A stretch of 64,000 bases of DNA. Source: Viola odorata. Lineage: Eukaryota; Streptophyta; Magnoliopsida; Malpighiales; Violaceae. Both the position numbers and the translations under genes were made by a program. The DNA is taken from assembly GCA_963691705.1 (NCBI GenBank), contig OY829546.1, forward strand, positions 28,676,040 through 28,740,039, written 5' to 3'. The notes under the pieces are model-generated. The model had not been told where the DNA came from and did no database searches. It saw nothing but the letters and a program-made list of their open reading frames with translations. This document shows positions 1 through 10,251 of this stretch, piece by piece (position 1 is the first letter of the stretch; each line of letters starts with the position of its first letter).

Positions 1-151
1 TTTAGTAAACCAAGCACAACTTTTGATTCCGATGTCCGAATTGCTTGATTCTTCTTGATTTAGATTCCTAACAGATAGGGCTTTCCAAGGAACTAAGATT
101 CACTGAAATTGGACTCCAATAGGTATGTATTGAAATATGATTTCGAGACTA

Positions 152-261
152 ACACTTTTGTGGACTGTTTTTGTGACTCTTTTGTGACTCTTCTCGTGAC
201 TTAAATAAAAGACTCAAAATAGAAAAGTAATGACACTTTGGTGGACTGATTTTGTGACTCT
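152..261. repeat. Internal direct repeat, 29 bp twice, 81 bp apart (unit 1)
   Basis: Positions 152-180 and 233-261 match at 27 of 29 bases; both contain GTGGACTG and TTTTGTGACTCT. The repeat lies in the leader-like part of the monomer and recurs in all units. Confidence 0.85.
169..190. repeat. 11-bp tandem duplication TTTTGTGACTC x2 (unit 1)
   Basis: Two exact copies of TTTTGTGACTC lie side by side. Every complete unit keeps both except unit 55, which has lost one. Confidence 0.9.
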
Positions 262-313
262 AATTGACACAACGACAAAAGTAAAGGATAGTTACCAAAC
301 TTGAATGCCTTGA

Positions 314-325
314 GCTCCGCTACTA
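314..325 (-). other. Degenerate primer-binding-site-like motif (initiator Met tRNA type)
   Basis: The minus strand reads TAGTAGCGGAGC, which matches 9 of 12 positions of the common plant retroelement primer site TGGTATCAGAGC. It lies two bases after the TTATCA that would end the LTR, the expected location. Three mismatches would make priming doubtful, so this could be a decayed site or chance. A second weaker candidate, TGGTAACTATCC at 286-297, matches 7 of 12. Confidence 0.35.
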
Positions 326-428
326 ACTGATAAGGCTCCAGTCGCCTAGAGACTTAGTAATGAAATTGTGATCTAGTTCAAAGCTTGGATTTCGAATGCG
401 GAAACATAACTCAAAGAAAACCGTGAAA

Positions 429-534
429 CTCCAACACTGAGAGCTCTTGGCACTTCACGTCGAATCCCTTGAGGTTCTTGTGTCAAACCGATGAATCTCC
501 AAGACTGGGTGCTCTTGGCAATTCAAAGACGAAT
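429..534. repeat. Diverged internal direct repeat, about 37 bp twice (unit 1)
   Basis: Positions 429-465 and 497-534 are related: both start CTCCAA, share the core GCTCTTGGCA, and end near ACGAAT, at an offset of 68 bp. Similarity is partial, so this is an old duplication inside the U5-like part. It is present in every unit. The right-hand units change the first copy's core to GCTTTTGG. Confidence 0.7.
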
Positions 535-605
535 GACTCAATAGATAGCAACATCGGGCTTTACTTGTGGCTACTCTCAGCTTGCGATACTAGGAATAGA
601 ACAAG

Positions 606-618
606 GTTCCACAGGAAC
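606..618. repeat. Short inverted repeat GTTCC-N3-GGAAC
   Basis: GTTCC (606-610) and GGAAC (614-618) form a perfect 5-bp stem with a three-base loop. The middle loop base (612) is the most informative variant site in the array: C or T in units 1-40 and A in units 41, 43, 44 and 45. Units 47, 49, 54 and 56 disrupt the stem (CCATATGAAC). Confidence 0.7.
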
Positions 619-683
619 GGTTTATGAGGACGCACCTCTCAAACATAAAGTCTCGTTCTTTTTCCAAAAATATCATAGATTAT

Positions 684-689
684 TTTATT
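684..689 (-). promoter_or_regulatory. AATAAA polyadenylation-like signal (minus strand)
   Basis: The minus strand reads GAATAAAATAATC, placed shortly after the TATTTAAAGG box as in LTRs whose R region carries both the transcription start and the poly(A) signal. The hexamer is common in AT-rich DNA, so its position is the main support. Confidence 0.35.
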
Positions 690-701
690 CATACGGCAAG
701 G

Positions 702-711
702 CCTTTAAATA
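702..711 (-). promoter_or_regulatory. TATA-like box of the LTR-like segment
   Basis: The minus strand reads TATTTAAAGG inside CCTATTTAAAGGCC. This is a typical core-promoter word just upstream of the R region in plant LTRs, and an AATAAA lies about 13 bases further along the minus strand. A second TATA-like palindrome, CTATATAG, occurs at 825-832. Whether either drives transcription is unknown. The box appears conserved in every unit, including the diverged right-hand ones. Confidence 0.4.
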
Positions 712-740
712 GGCTAGGAAAATTACAAACTTAGAAATAA

Positions 741-815
741 ATAATTCCTAAACAGATAATTCCTAAATAGATAATTCCTAAATAAATAATTCCAAAATAA
801 ATAATCCCTAAATAA
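741..815. repeat. Internal 15-bp minisatellite, five units (unit 1)
   Basis: Five exact-length 15-bp units run in succession: ATAATTCCTAAACAG, ATAATTCCTAAATAG, ATAATTCCTAAATAA, ATAATTCCAAAATAA and ATAATCCCTAAATAA. The second unit varies across the array (AAATAG, AAATAT or AAATAA endings). The same five units sit at offset 740 in every 1,139-bp monomer. Gain of a sixth unit explains the 1,154-bp monomers on the right. The block lies in the U3-like part of the LTR-like segment. Confidence 0.93.
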
Positions 816-879
816 GACAAAACTCTATATAGTAATTAAAAATACATAAAATAGGAAATATTAATCCATACCCTCCTTT

Positions 880-908
880 GCCAAACCCTAGTCGTCGCCA
901 AACCCTAG
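880..908. repeat. Two GCCAAACCCTAG words, 17 bp apart (telomere-like)
   Basis: GCCAAACCCTAG occurs at 880-891 and 897-908. AAACCCTAG contains the plant telomere repeat word, but the copies are spaced rather than tandem, and the same word is common in plant leaders and LTRs. They begin the GC-rich part of the unit and are present in nearly all copies. Unit 10 and unit 12 change the second to AAACCCTAA; unit 39 changes the base before the first. Confidence 0.8.
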
Positions 909-967
909 CCGACTTGGGCTTTCTGGTGCGCCTATGCGTGCGCGCTGCTTGGCCCACGCGGCTTGCG

Positions 968-987
968 ATACGAGGATCGTATGATCC
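968..987. repeat. Overlapping inverted repeats beside the polypurine tract
   Basis: Two perfect short palindromes overlap. ATACGA and TCGTAT (968-973 and 977-982) enclose a three-base loop, and GGATC and GATCC (974-978 and 983-987) enclose GTAT. They are mutually exclusive as hairpins. They fall on the presumed left edge of the LTR-like segment. Unit 48 carries a G to T change (GATCTTATG) that breaks the first. Confidence 0.75.
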
Positions 988-997
988 CCTCCCTCTT
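985..997 (-). other. Polypurine tract next to the LTR-like segment
   Basis: The minus strand reads AAGAGGGAGGGGA, thirteen purines in a row. It is preceded by ATTCGAGGGCGAACC, which closely resembles the end of the pol frame in many plant Ty3/gypsy elements just before their polypurine tract. In a live element this tract primes plus-strand DNA synthesis and fixes the left LTR end. It recurs once per unit. Confidence 0.5.
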
Positions 998-3900
998 ATC
1001 AAAGGTTCGCCCTCGAATGTCATTCTGCATAGGGGTTGTATCGCAATCCCTCTTAGCATCAAGCCTTGCTTCTGCCATCTTTATTCACCTAAATCAAACT
1101 TAACACAAGAAAGTGGAAATCTATTTTCGGCGAACACAGTTTAGTAAACCAAGCACAACTTTTGATTCCGATGTTCGAATTGCTTGATTCTTCTTGATTT
1201 AGATTCCTAACAGATAGGGCTTTCCAAGGAACTAAGATTCACTGAAATTGGACTCCAATAGGTATGTATTGAAATATGATTTCGAGACTAACACTTTTGT
1301 GGACTGTTTTTGTGACTCTTTTGTGACTCTTCTCGTGACTTAAATAAAAGACTCAAAATAGAAAAGTAATGACACTTTGGTGGACTGATTTTGTGACTCT
1401 AATTGACACAACGACAAAAGTAAAGGATAGTTACCAAATTTGAATGCCTTGAGCTCCGCTACTAACTGATAAGGCTCCAGTCGCCTAGAGACTTAGTAAT
1501 GAAATTGTGATCTAGTTCAAAGCTTGGATTTCGAATGCGGAAACATAACTCAAAGAAAACCGTGAAACTCCAACACTGAGAGCTCTTGGCACTTCACGTC
1601 GAATCCCTTGAGGTTCTTGTGTCAAACCGATGAATCTCCAAGACTGGGTGCTCTTGGCAATTCAAAGACGAATGACTCAATAGATAGCAACATCGGGCTT
1701 TACTTGTGGCTACTCTCAGCTTGCGATACTAGGAATAGAACAAGGTTCCATAGGAACGGTTTATGAGGACGCACCTCTCAAACACAAAGTCTCGTTCTTT
1801 TTCCAAAAATATCATAGATTATTTTATTCATACGGCAAGGCCTTTAAATAGGCTAGGAAAATTACAAACTTAGAAATAAATAATTCCTAAACAGATAATT
1901 CCTAAATATATAATTCCTAAATAAATAATTCCAAAATAAATAATCCCTAAATAAGCCAAAACTCTATATAGTAATTAAAAATACATAAAATAGGAAATAT
2001 TAATCCATACCCTCCTTTGCCAAACCCTAGTCGTCGCCAAACCCTAGCCGACTTGGGCTTTCTGGTGCGCCTATTCGTGCGCGCTGCTTGGCCCACGCGG
2101 CTTGCGATACGAGGATCGTATGATCCCCTCCCTCTTATCAAAGGTTCGCCCTCGAATGTCATTCTGCATAGGGGTTGTATCGCAATCCCTCTTAGCATCA
2201 AGCCTTGCTTCTGCCATCTTTATTCTCCTAAATCAAACTTAACACAAGAAAGTGGAAATCTATTTTCGGCGAACACAGTTTAGTAAACCAAGCACAACTT
2301 TTGATTCCGATGTCCGAATTGCTTGATTCTTCTTGATTTAGATTCCTAACAGATAGGGCTTTCCAAGGAACTAAGATTCACTGAAATTGGACTCCAATAG
2401 GTATGTATTGAAATATGATTTCGAGACTAACACTTTTGTGGACTGTTTTTGTGACTCTTTTGTGACTCTTCTCGTGACTTAAATAAAAGACTCAAAATAG
2501 AAAAGTAATGACACTTTGGTGGACTGATTTTGTGACTCTAATTGACACAACGACAAAAGTAAAGGATAGTTACCAAATTTGAATGCCTTGAGCTCCGCTA
2601 CTAACTGATAAGGCTCCAGTCGCCTAGAGACTTAGTAATGAAATTGTGATCTAGTTCAAAGCTTGGATTTCGAATGCGGAAACATAACTCAAAGAAAACC
2701 GTGAAACTCCAACACTGAGAGCTCTTGGCACTTCACGTCGAATCCCTTGAGGTTCTTGTGTCAAACCGATGAATCTCCAAGACTGGGTGCTCTTGGCAAT
2801 TCAAAGACGAATGACTCAATAGATAGCATCATCGGGCTTTACTTGTGGCTACTCTCAGCTTGCGATACTAGGAATAGAACAAGGTTCCATAGGAACGGTT
2901 TATGAGGACGCACCTCTCAAACACAAAGTCTCGTTCTTTTTCCAAAAATATCATAGATTATTTTATTCATACGGCAAGGCCTTTAAATAGGCTAGGAAAA
3001 TTACAAACTTAGAAATAAATAATTCCTAAACAGATAATTCCTAAATATATAATTCCTAAATAAATAATTCCAAAATAAATAATCCCTAAATAAGCCAAAA
3101 CTCTATATAGTAATTAAAAATACATAAAATAGGAAATATTAATCCATACCCTCCTTTGCCAAACCCTAGTCGTCGCCAAACCCTAGCCGACTTGGGCTTT
3201 CTGGTGCGCCTATGCGTGCGCGCTGCTTGGCCCACGCGGCTTGCGATACGAGGATCGTATGATCCCCTCCCTCTTATCAAAGGTTCGCCCTCGAATGTCA
3301 TTCTGCATAGGGGTTGTATCGCAATCCCTCTTAGCATCAAGCCTTGCTTCTGCCATCTTTATTCACCTAAATCAAACTTAACACAAGAAAGTGGAAATCT
3401 ATTTTCGGCGAACACAGTTTAGTAAACCAAGCACAACTTTTGATTCCGATGTCCGAATTGCTTGATTCTTCTTGATTTAGATTCCTAACAGATAGGGCTT
3501 TCCAAGGAACTAAGATTCACTGAAATTGGACTCCAATAGGTATGTATTGAAATATGATTTCGAGACTAACACTTTTGTGGACTGTTTTTGTGACTCTTTT
3601 GTGACTCTTCTCGTGACTTAAATAAAAGACTCAAAATAGAAAAGTAATGACACTTTGGTGGACTGATTTTGTGACTCTAATTGACACAACGACAAAAGTA
3701 AAGGATAGTTACCAAACTTGAATGCCTTGAGCTCCGCTACTAACTGATAAGGCTCCAGTCGCCTAGAGACTTAGTAATGAAATTGTGATCTAGTTCAAAG
3801 CTTGGATTTCGAATGCGGAAACATAACTCAAAGAAAACCGTGAAACTCCAACACTGAGAGCTCTTGGCACTTCACGTCGAATCCCTTGAGGTTCTTGTGT

Positions 3901-6900
3901 CAAACCGATGAATCTCCAAGACTGGGTGCTCTTGGCAATTCAAAGACGAATGACTCAATAGATAGCAACATCGGGCTTTACTTGTGGCTACTCTCAGCTT
4001 GCGATACTAGGAATAGAACAAGGTTCCACAGGAACGGTTTATGAGGACGCACCTCTCAAACACAAAGTCTCGTTCTTTTTCCAAAAATATCATAGATTAT
4101 TTTATTCATACGGCAAGGCCTTTAAATAGGCTAGGAAAATTACAAACTTAGAAATAAATAATTCCTAAACAGATAATTCCTAAATAGATAATTCCTAAAT
4201 AAATAATTCCAAAATAAATAATCCCTAAATAAGACAAAACTCTATATAGTAATTAAAAATACATAAAATAGGAAATATTAATCCATACCCTCCTTTGCCA
4301 AACCCTAGTCGTCGCCAAACCCTAGCCGACTTGGGCTTTCTGGTGCGCCTATGCGTGCGCGCTGCTTGGCCCACGCGGCTTGCGATACGAGGATCGTATG
4401 ATCCCCTCCCTCTTATCAAAGGTTCGCCCTCGAATGTCATTCTGCATAGGGGTTGTATCGCAATCCCTCTTAGCATCAAGCCTTGCTTCTGCCATCTTTA
4501 TTCACCTAAATCAAACTTAACACAAGAAAGTGGAAATCTATTTTCGGCGAACACAGTTTAGTAAACCAAGCACAACTTTTGATTCCGATGTTCGAATTGC
4601 TTGATTCTTCTTGATTTAGATTCCTAACAGATAGGGCTTTCCAAGGAACTAAGATTCACTGAAATTGGACTCCAATAGGTATGTATTGAAATATGATTTC
4701 GAGACTAACACTTTTGTGGACTGTTTTTGTGACTCTTTTGTGACTCTTCTCGTGACTTAAATAAAAGACTCAAAATAGAAAAGTAATGACACTTTGGTGG
4801 ACTGATTTTGTGACTCTAATTGACACAACGACAAAAGTAAAGGATAGTTACCAAATTTGAATGCCTTGAGCTCCGCTACTAACTGATAAGGCTCCAGTCG
4901 CCTAGAGACTTAGTAATGAAATTGTGATCTAGTTCAAAGCTTGGATTTCGAATGCGGAAACATAACTCAAAGAAAACCGTGAAACTCCAACACTGAGAGC
5001 TCTTGGCACTTCACGTCGAATCCCTTGAGGTTCTTGTGTCAAACCGATGAATCTCCAAGACTGGGTGCTCTTGGCAATTCAAAGACGAATGACTCAATAG
5101 ATAGCAACATCGGGCTTTACTTGTGGCTACTCTCAGCTTGCGATACTAGGAATAGAACAAGGTTCCATAGGAACGGTTTATGAGGACGCACCTCTCAAAC
5201 ACAAAGTCTCGTTCTTTTTCCAAAAATATCATAGATTATTTTATTCATACGGCAAGGCCTTTAAATAGGCTAGGAAAATTACAAACTTAGAAATAAATAA
5301 TTCCTAAACAGATAATTCCTAAATATATAATTCCTAAATAAATAATTCCAAAATAAATAATCCCTAAATAAGCCAAAACTCTATATAGTAATTAAAAATA
5401 CATAAAATAGGAAATATTAATCCATACCCTCCTTTGCCAAACCCTAGTCGTCGCCAAACCCTAGCCGACTTGGGCTTTCTGGTGCGCCTATTCGTGCGCG
5501 CTGCTTGGCCCACGCGGCTTGCGATACGAGGATCGTATGATCCCCTCCCTCTTATCAAAGGTTCGCCCTCGAATGTCATTCTGCATAGGGGTTGTATCGC
5601 AATCCCTCTTAGCATCAAGCCTTGCTTCTGCCATCTTTATTCTCCTAAATCAAACTTAACACAAGAAAGTGGAAATCTATTTTCGGCGAACACAGTTTAG
5701 TAAACCAAGCACAACTTTTGATTCCGATGTCCGAATTGCTTGATTCTTCTTGATTTAGATTCCTAACAGATAGGGCTTTCCAAGGAACTAAGATTCACTG
5801 AAATTGGACTCCAATAGGTATGTATTGAAATATGATTTCGAGACTAACACTTTTGTGGACTGTTTTTGTGACTCTTTTGTGACTCTTCTCGTGACTTAAA
5901 TAAAAGACTCAAAATAGAAAAGTAATGACACTTTGGTGGACTGATTTTGTGACTCTAATTGACACAACGACAAAAGTAAAGGATAGTTACCAAATTTGAA
6001 TGCCTTGAGCTCCGCTACTAACTGATAAGGCTCCAGTCGCCTAGAGACTTAGTAATGAAATTGTGATCTAGTTCAAAGCTTGGATTTCGAATGCGGAAAC
6101 ATAACTCAAAGAAAACCGTGAAACTCCAACACTGAGAGCTCTTGGCACTTCACGTCGAATCCCTTGAGGTTCTTGTGTCAAACCGATGAATCTCCAAGAC
6201 TGGGTGCTCTTGGCAATTCAAAGACGAATGACTCAATAGATAGCATCATCGGGCTTTACTTGTGGCTACTCTCAGCTTGCGATACTAGGAATAGAACAAG
6301 GTTCCATAGGAACGGTTTATGAGGACGCACCTCTCAAACACAAAGTCTCGTTCTTTTTCCAAAAATATCATAGATTATTTTATTCATACGGCAAGGCCTT
6401 TAAATAGGCTAGGAAAATTACAAACTTAGAAATAAATAATTCCTAAACAGATAATTCCTAAATATATAATTCCTAAATAAATAATTCCAAAATAAATAAT
6501 CCCTAAATAAGCCAAAACTCTATATAGTAATTAAAAATACATAAAATAGGAAATATTAATCCATACCCTCCTTTGCCAAACCCTAGTCGTCGCCAAACCC
6601 TAGCCGACTTGGGCTTTCTGGTGCGCCTATGCGTGCGCGCTGCTTGGCCCACGCGGCTTGCGATACGAGGATCGTATGATCCCCTCCCTCTTATCAAAGG
6701 TTCGCCCTCGAATGTCATTCTGCATAGGGGTTGTATCGCAATCCCTCTTAGCATCAAGCCTTGCTTCTGCCATCTTTATTCACCTAAATCAAACTTAACA
6801 CAAGAAAGTGGAAATCTATTTTCGGCGAACACAGTTTAGTAAACCAAGCACAACTTTTGATTCCGATGTCCGAATTGCTTGATTCTTCTTGATTTAGATT

Positions 6901-9900
6901 CCTAACAGATAGGGCTTTCCAAGGAACTAAGATTCACTGAAATTGGACTCCAATAGGTATGTATTGAAATATGATTTCGAGACTAACACTTTTGTGGACT
7001 GTTTTTGTGACTCTTTTGTGACTCTTCTCGTGACTTAAATAAAAGACTCAAAATAGAAAAGTAATGACACTTTGGTGGACTGATTTTGTGACTCTAATTG
7101 ACACAACGACAAAAGTAAAGGATAGTTACCAAACTTGAATGCCTTGAGCTCCGCTACTAACTGATAAGGCTCCAGTCGCCTAGAGACTTAGTAATGAAAT
7201 TGTGATCTAGTTCAAAGCTTGGATTTCGAATGCGGAAACATAACTCAAAGAAAACCGTGAAACTCCAACACTGAGAGCTCTTGGCACTTCACGTCGAATC
7301 CCTTGAGGTTCTTGTGTCAAACCGATGAATCTCCAAGACTGGGTGCTCTTGGCAATTCAAAGACGAATGACTCAATAGATAGCAACATCGGGCTTTACTT
7401 GTGGCTACTCTCAGCTTGCGATACTAGGAATAGAACAAGGTTCCACAGGAACGGTTTATGAGGACGCACCTCTCAAACACAAAGTCTCGTTCTTTTTCCA
7501 AAAATATCATAGATTATTTTATTCATACGGCAAGGCCTTTAAATAGGCTAGGAAAATTACAAACTTAGAAATAAATAATTCCTAAACAGATAATTCCTAA
7601 ATAGATAATTCCTAAATAAATAATTCCAAAATAAATAATCCCTAAATAAGACAAAACTCTATATAGTAATTAAAAATACATAAAATAGGAAATATTAATC
7701 CATACCCTCCTTTGCCAAACCCTAGTCGTCGCCAAACCCTAGCCGACTTGGGCTTTCTGGTGCGCCTATGCGTGCGCGCTGCTTGGCCCACGCGGCTTGC
7801 GATACGAGGATCGTATGATCCCCTCCCTCTTATCAAAGGTTCGCCCTCGAATGTCATTCTGCATAGGGGTTGTATCGCAATCCCTCTTAGCATCAAGCCT
7901 TGCTTCTGCCATCTTTATTCACCTAAATCAAACTTAACACAAGAAAGTGGAAATCTATTTTCGGCGAACACAGTTTAGTAAACCAAGCACAACTTTTGAT
8001 TCCGATGTTCGAATTGCTTGATTCTTCTTGATTTAGATTCCTAACAGATAGGGCTTTCCAAGGAACTAAGATTCACTGAAATTGGACTCCAATAGGTATG
8101 TATTGAAATATGATTTCGAGACTAACACTTTTGTGGACTGTTTTTGTGACTCTTTTGTGACTCTTCTCGTGACTTAAATAAAAGACTCAAAATAGAAAAG
8201 TAATGACACTTTGGTGGACTGATTTTGTGACTCTAATTGACACAACGACAAAAGTAAAGGATAGTTACCAAATTTGAATGCCTTGAGCTCCGCTACTAAC
8301 TGATAAGGCTCCAGTCGCCTAGAGACTTAGTAATGAAATTGTGATCTAGTTCAAAGCTTGGATTTCGAATGCGGAAACATAACTCAAAGAAAACCGTGAA
8401 ACTCCAACACTGAGAGCTCTTGGCACTTCACGTCGAATCCCTTGAGGTTCTTGTGTCAAACCGATGAATCTCCAAGACTGGGTGCTCTTGGCAATTCAAA
8501 GACGAATGACTCAATAGATAGCAACATCGGGCTTTACTTGTGGCTACTCTCAGCTTGCGATACTAGGAATAGAACAAGGTTCCATAGGAACGGTTTATGA
8601 GGACGCACCTCTCAAACACAAAGTCTCGTTCTTTTTCCAAAAATATCATAGATTATTTTATTCATACGGCAAGGCCTTTAAATAGGCTAGGAAAATTACA
8701 AACTTAGAAATAAATAATTCCTAAACAGATAATTCCTAAATATATAATTCCTAAATAAATAATTCCAAAATAAATAATCCCTAAATAAGCCAAAACTCTA
8801 TATAGTAATTAAAAATACATAAAATAGGAAATATTAATCCATACCCTCCTTTGCCAAACCCTAGTCGTCGCCAAACCCTAGCCGACTTGGGCTTTCTGGT
8901 GCGCCTATGCGTGCGCGCTGCTTGGCCCACGCGGCTTGCGATACGAGGATCGTATGATCCCCTCCCTCTTATCAAAGGTTCGCCCTCGAATGTCATTCTG
9001 CATAGGGGTTGTATCGCAATCCCTCTTAGCATCAAGCCTTGCTTCTGCCATCTTTATTCTCCTAAATCAAACTTAACACAAGAAAGTGGAAATCTATTTT
9101 CGGCGAACACAGTTTAGTAAACCAAGCACAACTTTTGATTCCGATGTCCGAATTGCTTGATTCTTCTTGATTTAGATTCCTAACAGATAGGGCTTTCCAA
9201 GGAACTAAGATTCACTGAAATTGGACTCCAATAGGTATGTATTGAAATATGATTTCGAGACTAACACTTTTGTGGACTGTTTTTGTGACTCTTTTGTGAC
9301 TCTTCTCGTGACTTAAATAAAAGACTCAAAATAGAAAAGTAATGACACTTTGGTGGACTGATTTTGTGACTCTAATTGACACAACGACAAAAGTAAAGGA
9401 TAGTTACCAAATTTGAATGCCTTGAGCTCCGCTACTAACTGATAAGGCTCCAGTCGCCTAGAGACATAGTAATGAAATTGTGATCTAGTTCAAAGCTTGG
9501 ATTTCGAATGCGGAAACATAACTCAAAGAAAACCGTGAAACTCCAACACTGAGAGCTCTTGGCACTTCACGTCGAATCCCTTGAGGTTCTTGTGTCAAAC
9601 CGATGAATCTCCAAGACTGGGTGCTCTTGGCAATTCAAAGACGAATGACTCAATAGATAGCATCATCGGGCTTTACTTGTGGCTACTCTCAGCTTGCGAT
9701 ACTAGGAATAGAACAAGGTTCCATAGGAACGGTTTATGAGGACGCACCTCTCAAACACAAAGTCTCGTTCTTTTTCCAAAAATATCATAGATTATTTTAT
9801 TCATACGGCAAGGCCTTTAAATAGGCTAGGAAAATTACAAACTTAGAAATAAATAATTCCTAAACAGATAATTCCTAAATATATAATTCCTAAATAAATA

Positions 9901-10251
9901 ATTCCAAAATAAATAATCCCTAAATAAGCCAAAACTCTATATAGTAATTAAAAATACATAAAATAGGAAATATTAATCCATACCCTCCTTTGCCAAACCC
10001 TAGTCGTCGCCAAACCCTAGCCGACTTGGGCTTTCTGGTGCGCCTATGCGTGCGCGCTGCTTGGCCCACGCGGCTTGCGATACGAGGATCGTATGATCCC
10101 CTCCCTCTTATCAAAGGTTCGCCCTCGAATGTCATTCTGCATAGGGGTTGTATCGCAATCCCTCTTAGCATCAAGCCTTGCTTCTGCCATCTTTATTCAC
10201 CTAAATCAAACTTAACACAAGAAAGTGGAAATCTATTTTCGGCGAACACAG

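Larger units (their letters stand above)
328..984 (-). mobile_element. LTR-like segment of a Ty3/gypsy-type element (unit 1; recurs in every unit)
   Basis: Read on the minus strand, this 657-bp segment follows a polypurine tract directly and ends in TTATCA, two bases before a primer-binding-site-like word. It begins TCATACG; plant gypsy LTRs commonly begin TGATA, so the second base looks mutated. With that change the ends would form the inverted pair TGATA/TATCA. Inside are a GC-rich start, an AT-rich U3, a TATTTAAAGG box, an AATAAA signal and a GC-balanced U5-like part. This arrangement is typical of plant LTRs. The family assignment is recalled resemblance, not a database hit. An alternative left end at TGATAAG (1000 downward) pairs perfectly with TTATCA but would place the polypurine tract inside the LTR. 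Other units carry the same segment at the same offset. Confidence 0.5.
932..1078 (-). pseudogene. Short frame starting MAEARLD, possible gag start fused to a pol end
   Basis: This is the only ATG-started minus-strand frame that fits the retroelement reading: 48 codons, ATG at 1078-1076 in a good plant context (AAAGATGGC), stop TAG at 934-932. It starts MAEARLDAKRD, like the charged N-termini of some plant gypsy gag proteins. It crosses the pol-end-like ATTCGAGGGCGAACC word and the polypurine tract, so it looks like the two ends of a coding region joined after loss of everything between. The ATG and stop recur in almost all units. Unit 48 loses the stop (TAG to CAG), and several units carry amino-acid changes. 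I do not claim a functional protein. A chance frame in a repeat is the main alternative. Confidence 0.25.
1..10251. repeat. Trimeric higher-order repeat, three copies of 3,417 bp (units 1-9)
   Basis: Units 1, 4 and 7 share CCACAGG, ACCAAACTTG and AAGACAAAAC. Units 2, 5 and 8 share GATGTTCG, ACCAAATTTG and TTATTCTCC. Units 3, 6 and 9 share the TAGCATCATCGG variant. So positions 1-3417, 3418-6834 and 6835-10251 are successive copies of one three-unit block. Units 2 and 5 also share CTATTCGTGC, which unit 8 lacks, so the first two trimers are the closest pair. Confidence 0.85.

Noticed and set aside
286..297. TGGTAACTATCC as the primer-binding site
   Set aside because: It matches only 7 of 12 positions and lacks a clear LTR end before it. 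The site at 314-325 fits better in both sequence and position.
380..410. CENP-B box-like sequence near TTTCGAATGCGGAAAC
   Set aside because: The required A and CGGG positions of the box do not match, and plants are not known to use this box.
883..908. Interstitial telomere tract
   Set aside because: There are only two separated AAACCCTAG words with no tandem run of the 7-bp telomere unit.
808..1062. 84-codon minus-strand open frame, repeated in nearly every unit
   Set aside because: It begins at TTG, not ATG, has no recognisable domain and overlaps the plus-strand frame. Unit 48 carries a stop in it. It recurs because the repeat recurs.
878..1144. 88-codon plus-strand open frame, repeated in every unit
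   Set aside because: It also begins at TTG, runs antisense to the LTR-like reading and lies in the GC-rich segment where stops are rarer. There is no domain or codon pattern to support a gene.
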